Assembly: GCA_002495735.1 (NCBI GenBank)
Contig: DAGM01000063.1
Location: 1-11,278 of the forward strand
Length of the DNA: 11,278 nucleotides
Source: Euryarchaeota archaeon UBA54
GTDB lineage: Archaea > Thermoplasmatota > Poseidoniia > Poseidoniales > Thalassarchaeaceae
Direction: 5' to 3'
The notes below the pieces were generated by a model. It was not told the origin of the DNA and searched no databases. It was given only the letters and a program-made list of their open reading frames with translations. Shown here piece after piece: positions 7,345 to 11,278 of this stretch; position 1 is the first letter of the stretch, and each line of letters opens with the position of its first letter. The translations under genes and the position numbers were made by a program.

Positions 7345-7359
7345 AGCACCGTAGGTGCT
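7345..7359 (+). repeat. 6-bp perfect hairpin in the putative leader
   Basis: AGCACC and GGTGCT pair exactly around the loop GTA. It lies 21-35 bases downstream of the TATA-like box, that is around the expected transcription start, so it may be a second operator or the first hairpin of the leader RNA. No known riboswitch is recognised. Confidence 0.35.
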
Positions 7360-7384
7360 GTCTAGGTATTACGATAGATGAAAT

Positions 7385-7390
7385 GGAGGT
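7385..7390 (+). promoter_or_regulatory. Strong ribosome binding site for the DUF4350 gene
   Basis: GGAGGT lies six bases before the ATG at 7397, an ideal archaeal or bacterial spacing. It fixes the start and indicates that this first gene of the cluster has a leadered, not leaderless, transcript. Confidence 0.75.
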
Positions 7391-7396
7391 TCCCCG

Positions 7397-8983
7397 ATGG
7401 CTGATGAAAATAAACAGGATGTTCAATTTGCCACTTACATCATCGGCGCCATCGCCACTACTGTAGTTCTGCTGCTGCTGCTTCCGATGCTTTTCGTCAT
7501 GGGCAAATCCACCGCCTACTCGGCGTATGAAGAGGAGGAGCTCTACCAACTCTCGGCTATGCGCAGCAGCCTCGATGACGGAGGTGATGGTTATTTCATC
7601 GCCAACACCATGTCAACACCCATGCTTGTCAATGACTGGAAAGACCCACACAGGACCATGCTCCTAATCATAGCCCCAGAGAAGCCTATAGACGAGACCG
7701 AGGCCGATGCTATCTACGATTTCGTCACAGAGAAAGGGGGCAAAGTCATCGTAGCAGCCGATGGAACTAACGCCAACAGACTGGCTACCAAGTTCGGTGT
7801 GACCTTCTTCGGTGATCCGTTGAACGACGAGAATCAGCACTGGCTTGAATACGATTGCGAGCCGAGCCCATGCTACCCTTCCTGGCAGAACGTGTGGAGT
7901 GTCGCAGCCGTCGATGAGGATGTAAACGAGATGCAAGCCGGAGCCGCGAGCAAAGGCTGCTCGGATTTTCAGATAGTCAACCAAAACCCGGACTCCTGCA
8001 GGATTCCTGTGATGTTTCGCTCACCTACCGGAATGAAATTTGAGCCTTCCCTCAGGGACGTCACGCACCCCGACGAGCGGGATGTCAGTATCCTCTCTAG
8101 AGCATCCTCTTCGGCGTTCATCGACCTGATGGGGGACGGAGATGCGAGCAATCCTCTGAATCCAGCCCCTGGAGACCTCTCACTGATGGTCCGTTTCAAC
8201 TACCCCAATATCAGTGCCTACGATCGGGTACGCGTAGGACAGGGGGGACTGGTCGGAGGGGACATAGGCGAGATTAAGGTCACTGGGAGCATAGTCTTCG
8301 TATCGGATGAGGAAGCTTTCTCTAATCGCCTATGGACTCTTCCAGTAGCTGTGGAAGAGGGTTCAAGTCCTACCTGTGAGGGAGTCATAGGGAGTTGCTG
8401 GATGCAGGAAATTCACGACAACAATGAGTGGCGAGGCAACGAGGTGTACTACAAACTGCTAATTCACTCGATGATGGAACACGACAATCTCGATCTTTCA
8501 GGTGAGGTCAGGAATGATGTATCGAACTTCCAAGTAGTGTTCGATGAGAGTCGTCATATCACCGGACTCATATCGGCACCTTTCGTGGAGAGCATGGGGA
8601 CAGTTGTCCTACTTACTTCTAACAACTTCCTGAAGTGGCTAGTGGTCCTGAACGTAGGCCTGCTCCTACTGGTCGCAATGATGGTGGTGCCTGAGAAGGA
8701 GAACTGGCGACATGTCTTCGATCTGACCAGATTCAACCAGCGTCCAACGAAACTTGACCCCGGTACCTATCGCCTGCGAGTCCAGCAAGCTCTATTCACC
8801 AAGATTAGAGTGCATCACGATTTCACTAGAGATCAGATGGCGTCGAAGCCACCATCGGAGATTCAATCGATGATCGGCGATCCGCGGCTCGTCGAACTGG
8901 CATACAGTAAGAGTAAGACCTATTCCCCCCAAGAACTGCGAAAGCTAATGCAGGCGATCAGACGGTGGGGTAAGAGCAATTAA
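7397..8983 (+). CDS. DUF4350-type two-pass membrane protein of the MoxR cluster
   Basis: This 528-residue protein has a membrane segment at about residues 13-36 (rich in Leu, Val, Ile), a large domain of about 370 residues, a second membrane segment at about 411-434 and a basic, probably cytoplasmic tail of about 90 residues. Residues 88-140 (LLIIAPEKPIDETEADAIYDF, then GGKVIVAADG) match the DUF4350 pattern, a GATase-like or Rossmann-like fold found beside MoxR and DUF58 genes. Six cysteines in the large domain come in three close pairs (154/159, 188/201, 327/334), suggesting disulfides and an outside location. The tail is the part that could meet the MoxR ATPase encoded 19 bases downstream. 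It has its own promoter-like region and strong ribosome binding site and is the first gene of the cluster. The family call rests on the short motif, topology and neighbours; the biochemical function is unknown. Confidence 0.75.
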   Translation: MADENKQDVQFATYIIGAIATTVVLLLLLPMLFVMGKSTAYSAYEEEELYQLSAMRSSLDDGGDGYFIANTMSTPMLVNDWKDPHRTMLLIIAPEKPIDETEADAIYDFVTEKGGKVIVAADGTNANRLATKFGVTFFGDPLNDENQHWLEYDCEPSPCYPSWQNVWSVAAVDEDVNEMQAGAASKGCSDFQIVNQNPDSCRIPVMFRSPTGMKFEPSLRDVTHPDERDVSILSRASSSAFIDLMGDGDASNPLNPAPGDLSLMVRFNYPNISAYDRVRVGQGGLVGGDIGEIKVTGSIVFVSDEEAFSNRLWTLPVAVEEGSSPTCEGVIGSCWMQEIHDNNEWRGNEVYYKLLIHSMMEHDNLDLSGEVRNDVSNFQVVFDESRHITGLISAPFVESMGTVVLLTSNNFLKWLVVLNVGLLLLVAMMVVPEKENWRHVFDLTRFNQRPTKLDPGTYRLRVQQALFTKIRVHHDFTRDQMASKPPSEIQSMIGDPRLVELAYSKSKTYSPQELRKLMQAIRRWGKSN

Positions 8984-8988
8984 AAAAA

Positions 8989-8994
8989 GGAGAG
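8989..8994 (+). promoter_or_regulatory. Ribosome binding site for moxR
   Basis: GGAGAG follows the stop of the DUF4350 gene by five bases and lies eight bases before the ATG at 9003. An ATG at 8995 is closer but opens only a three-codon frame (MEK, stop) overlapping the true start. Confidence 0.55.
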
Positions 8995-9002
8995 ATGGAA
9001 AA

Positions 9003-10061
9003 ATGAATGCAACACCACCAGCCGAGAAGAAAAAGGAAAGCGCCCCTCCAGACGGTGTCTCGAAGGGTTACGCGGAGAAGGCCGAGAAGGTTCGCGGCAA
9101 GAAGAAGATGAGTGCCAAGTTGACTGCTGTCGCCGCAATCGGAGGAGCCATCAGCACCGAGGTGCAGAAGGTAATCATCGGGAAGGCGCACGTTATCGAC
9201 AACGTCATGGTAAATATCCTCTCGAACGGCAACCTGCTGTTCGAAGATTACCCTGGACTTGCCAAGACCCTGATGACGAATACCTTCGCTGACGCCTTAG
9301 GATGCGACTTCAAGCGTGTTCAATTCACGCCTGACCTGCTCCCTGCGGACATCACTGGAACTAACATCTACGACGCCAAGAAGGGCGAGTTCACGTTCAA
9401 GCCAGGACCGATTTTCTGTAACCTGCTGCTCTCTGACGAGATTAACAGAGCGCCCCCAAAGACCCAAGCGGCCCTTCTGGAAGCGATGCAGGAGTTGCAA
9501 GTCACGGTTGGCGTGGTTACTCACAAGTTGCCCGCACCATTCCTGACTATGGCGACTCAGAACCCTGTCGAGCAAGAGGGTACATACCCACTGCCTGAGG
9601 CTCAGCTCGACCGTTTCATGATGAAGATGAGCGTTGGTTATCCCGACCGCGCTGATGAGGTCGAGATTCTCAACCGACGTATCGCCCGGAAGAAGGACGC
9701 TGTGGAAGTTGAGATCATCACTGATCCAGCCCGAGTTGTCGCAATGCAGCAGGCTATCGAGGAAGTCTACGTCGACCCCGCAATCAGACTGTACATGGTC
9801 GAGATTGTAGCCCGAACTCGCGAAGACCCACGGGTCCTAGTTGGTTCCTCGCCGAGAGGTTCTCAGGCACTGCTCAAGACAGGCCGGTCCGCTGCAGCAA
9901 TGCGCGGTCGCGACTTCGTTACGCCTGATGATGTGAAATCGGTTGCAGAGTTGGCTATCGCTCACAGGCTGATTCTGAAGCCTGAGCATCAAATCAAGGG
10001 CCTAGAGAGTGGAGAGGTCGTTCAAGACATTCTCCGCCAGGTCCAGGTCCCGACTGTCTAA
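9003..10061 (+). CDS. moxR: MoxR-family AAA+ ATPase with variant P-loop
   Basis: This 352-residue cytoplasmic ATPase has the full MoxR pattern. The P-loop region is FEDYPGLAKT at 80-89, where Asp82 and Ala87 replace two glycines of the usual EGVPGLGKT but Lys88 and Thr89 remain. Walker B is LLLSDEINRAPPKTQ with Asp145 and Glu146. Sensor 1 is Asn187 in ATQNPVEQEGTYPLPEAQLDRF-type sequence, with the likely arginine finger Arg204, and sensor 2 is Arg285 in GSSPRGSQAL. A Lys/Glu/Ala-rich, probably disordered N-terminus of about 40 residues is longer than usual. MoxR proteins are thought to work as chaperone-like ATPases that assemble or activate partner proteins with vWA domains, often inserting cofactors or acting on envelope complexes. 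Here the partners should be the DUF58 protein encoded 33 bases downstream and the DUF4350 protein upstream. The P-loop variant recurs in archaeal and some bacterial members as I recall, so it is probably active. Confidence 0.92.
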   Translation: MNATPPAEKKKESAPPDGVSKGYAEKAEKVRGKKKMSAKLTAVAAIGGAISTEVQKVIIGKAHVIDNVMVNILSNGNLLFEDYPGLAKTLMTNTFADALGCDFKRVQFTPDLLPADITGTNIYDAKKGEFTFKPGPIFCNLLLSDEINRAPPKTQAALLEAMQELQVTVGVVTHKLPAPFLTMATQNPVEQEGTYPLPEAQLDRFMMKMSVGYPDRADEVEILNRRIARKKDAVEVEIITDPARVVAMQQAIEEVYVDPAIRLYMVEIVARTREDPRVLVGSSPRGSQALLKTGRSAAAMRGRDFVTPDDVKSVAELAIAHRLILKPEHQIKGLESGEVVQDILRQVQVPTV

Positions 10062-10086
10062 ATAAAACGCACAGGTATCCTAAGCA

Positions 10087-10094
10087 GGAGGTGA
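10087..10094 (+). promoter_or_regulatory. Strong ribosome binding site upstream of the DUF58 gene
   Basis: GGAGGTGA is a full match to the expected anti-Shine-Dalgarno pairing. It abuts the ATG at 10095, which is too close for usual spacing, whereas the in-frame GTG at 10101 is six bases away. The site therefore argues that translation may begin at the GTG, shortening the protein by two residues. Confidence 0.6.
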
Positions 10095-11278
10095 ATGGGC
10101 GTGGCATGGAGCAGGAAGTCAGCAATGTTCGCAGCGCTGGCCATCGCTCTGTATCTGCTTGGTCTCGTCCTGCGCAACACACAATTGGTGACAGTAGCTG
10201 TGGTACTGCTATCATTCCTGACGTGGGCGGCATTCCGCACCTCACATGCCGATGTGGCTTCATCTGGCAGAAGAATGGATGATGCCGATTCAGACGAGGG
10301 AATCCAGCTGCACACAATTTCGGCGCTTCGTCGGGTATCCTCTGTGAGGATTTTCGAGGACGGTGAAATCGATGTCACCTTGCGAATCCAGAATCGCTCT
10401 AATCTCTCCAAGGTTCTGGAGGTCAGAGACCGAGTACCAGAGGTAATGCGCATCAAGAAGGGTGCGAACTACGTACTTATGGAACTCGGACCTCAACGCG
10501 AGACCGAGATCTCATACACGATTGAGACCCCTCTCAGGGGATTCTACACAATTGGACCAGTATGTATCCGGGTCCAGGATGCCTTTGGATTGTTCCATAA
10601 CGAACGCGAGATTCATCTGTATGACGACTTCCTAGTCTTCCCTAAAATGGAGGATATCAAGGACGCTATGATCAAGAGTAGGGTGCCAAAGATTTTCACT
10701 GGCGCTGTGAACATACGAAACCCTGGCGAGGGTTCAAACTTCTACAACCTGAGGGAGTACGTTCCGGGAGACCCGATGAAGAAGGTCAACTGGAATGCGA
10801 CCGCTCGCAGCGCTGGCAAGATGATGGTCAACGAGTTTGAGCGTGACGCGGTCAGCGACATCATACTGATTGTTGACAGCAGAAGCGTTGCTGAGACTGG
10901 CCCAGTGAGCCGCAACTCTCTCGTCTTCAGCACTAGGGCTGCCGCCAGCCTCTCTCAGTACTTCCTGTCTCGGCGTGACTCGGTCGGGCTGGTGACTTAT
11001 GGCGACGAGATCGTATCGGTAGATCGAGACACTGGCAAGAAGCAGCTGTATGTGCTGCTCACCAAACTAGCAGGCGCCATGGCAAAGGGAAACACCCCTC
11101 TGAAGGTGGTGACTGATCGTATCATGCCTCACATCAACCGAGGTAGTCCGGTGATTATCATGAGTCCTCTCGAGGATGACCCGACGGTAGTTAATGCAGT
11201 CCGCGACTTGAGGTCAAGGAACTTCGACGTGACCATACTCTCTCCAAGTAGTCTCGAGTTTGAGTTCGATGCGCGCCG
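10095..11278 (+). CDS. DUF58 (vWA-related) membrane protein, 3' end outside window
   Basis: The frame is open from 10095 to the window end, giving 394 residues without a stop. Two membrane segments lie at about residues 9-28 and 31-49. A beta-rich region follows, with the GFYTIGP motif typical of DUF58 proteins. The DUF58 signature is FYNLREYVPGDPMKKVNW at 216-233, then ATARSAGKMMVNEFERD. The vWA-like domain starts with IILIVDSRSV; Asp261 is in the metal-site position, but Arg263 stands where the DxSxS motif needs Ser, so the MIDAS looks degenerate. DUF58 proteins are standard partners of MoxR ATPases and are inferred to be targets or adaptors at the membrane. Start choice: ATG at 10095 or, better spaced from the ribosome binding site, GTG at 10101. 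Usual length is about 400-450 residues, so most of the protein is probably here. Confidence 0.88.
   Translation, partial: MGVAWSRKSAMFAALAIALYLLGLVLRNTQLVTVAVVLLSFLTWAAFRTSHADVASSGRRMDDADSDEGIQLHTISALRRVSSVRIFEDGEIDVTLRIQNRSNLSKVLEVRDRVPEVMRIKKGANYVLMELGPQRETEISYTIETPLRGFYTIGPVCIRVQDAFGLFHNEREIHLYDDFLVFPKMEDIKDAMIKSRVPKIFTGAVNIRNPGEGSNFYNLREYVPGDPMKKVNWNATARSAGKMMVNEFERDAVSDIILIVDSRSVAETGPVSRNSLVFSTRAAASLSQYFLSRRDSVGLVTYGDEIVSVDRDTGKKQLYVLLTKLAGAMAKGNTPLKVVTDRIMPHINRGSPVIIMSPLEDDPTVVNAVRDLRSRNFDVTILSPSSLEFEFDAR

Larger units (their letters stand above)
7217..7396 (+). promoter_or_regulatory. Intergenic region: end of the hydroxylase operon and promoter of the MoxR cluster
   Basis: This is the longest gene-free stretch in the window, 180 bases. 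Just after the stop at 7214-7216 is the pyrimidine-rich CCCCTCTTT (7222-7230), and TGCACTC (7230-7236) pairs with GAGTGCA (7255-7261) across an 18-base purine-rich loop; together they may mark the end of the upstream transcript. A TATA-like CATATAAC lies at 7317-7324, a 6-bp hairpin at 7345-7359, and GGAGGT at 7385-7390. The distances fit a promoter with a leader of about 45-50 bases for the DUF4350 gene. No credible coding region lies on either strand here. Confidence 0.6.

Noticed and set aside
7235..7549. Open frame of 104 codons on the minus strand across the intergenic region and the start of the DUF4350 gene
   Set aside because: It overlaps the well-supported signal and membrane segment of the plus-strand gene, has no family resemblance, and its Cys/Phe/Ser-rich make-up is typical of an antisense shadow.
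8995..9006. Mini-frame MEK-stop overlapping the moxR start
   Set aside because: Too short to be a gene. Overlap with the start could in principle give coupling, but nothing supports it.
1..11278. tRNA, rRNA, CRISPR array, insertion sequence or attachment site
   Set aside because: Gene-free stretches are all short apart from the 180-base gap at 7217-7396, and none shows cloverleaf structure, spaced direct repeats, transposase motifs or target duplications.

Overview
The window reads as a stretch of an archaeal chromosome, most likely a euryarchaeal or Thermoplasmatota-type lineage; marine Poseidoniia (Marine Group II) is my best guess, held loosely. The grounds are an HTH_10 (Bat-type) regulator, a family found essentially in archaea; a surface protein ending in a PGF-CTERM-like tail (PAPG, hydrophobic stretch, Arg-Arg); a TATA-like box plus strong GGAGGT sites; and a MoxR protein with the variant P-loop PGLAKT. 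All nine genes lie on the + strand and are tightly packed. I see no RNA gene, mobile element, CRISPR array or long repeat.

Region 1 (1-1911) holds a secreted lipoprotein-type subtilisin-like (S8) protease whose start codon is cut by one base at the window edge, followed by an HTH_10 transcription regulator. A perfect 8-bp hairpin or dyad covers the regulator's stop codon and lies just upstream of the next operon.

Region 2 (1967-7216) is a three-subunit molybdenum hydroxylase of the xanthine dehydrogenase family in the order 2Fe-2S subunit, molybdopterin subunit, FAD subunit. The FAD subunit carries the extra four-cysteine insertion that in 4-hydroxybenzoyl-CoA reductase binds a [4Fe-4S] cluster, so this is an HbCR-type enzyme rather than an ordinary purine or CO dehydrogenase. 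Its substrate cannot be read from the sequence. A secreted Ig-like protein with a sorting-type tail follows one base after the FAD subunit and probably belongs to the same transcript.

Region 3 (7217-11278) starts with a 180-base intergenic region holding a TATA-like box inside an imperfect dyad, a leader hairpin and a strong Shine-Dalgarno site. Then come a DUF4350-type two-pass membrane protein, a MoxR-type AAA+ ATPase and a DUF58 protein that runs off the window. This is an archaeal version of the widespread MoxR/DUF58/DUF4350 cluster, in which the ATPase is thought to act as a chaperone-like partner of membrane-bound vWA-related proteins. The strongest leads are the HbCR-type [4Fe-4S] insertion, the coupling of that enzyme to a surface protein, and the dyad between the regulator and the enzyme operon. 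I did not find a convincing wholly new system.
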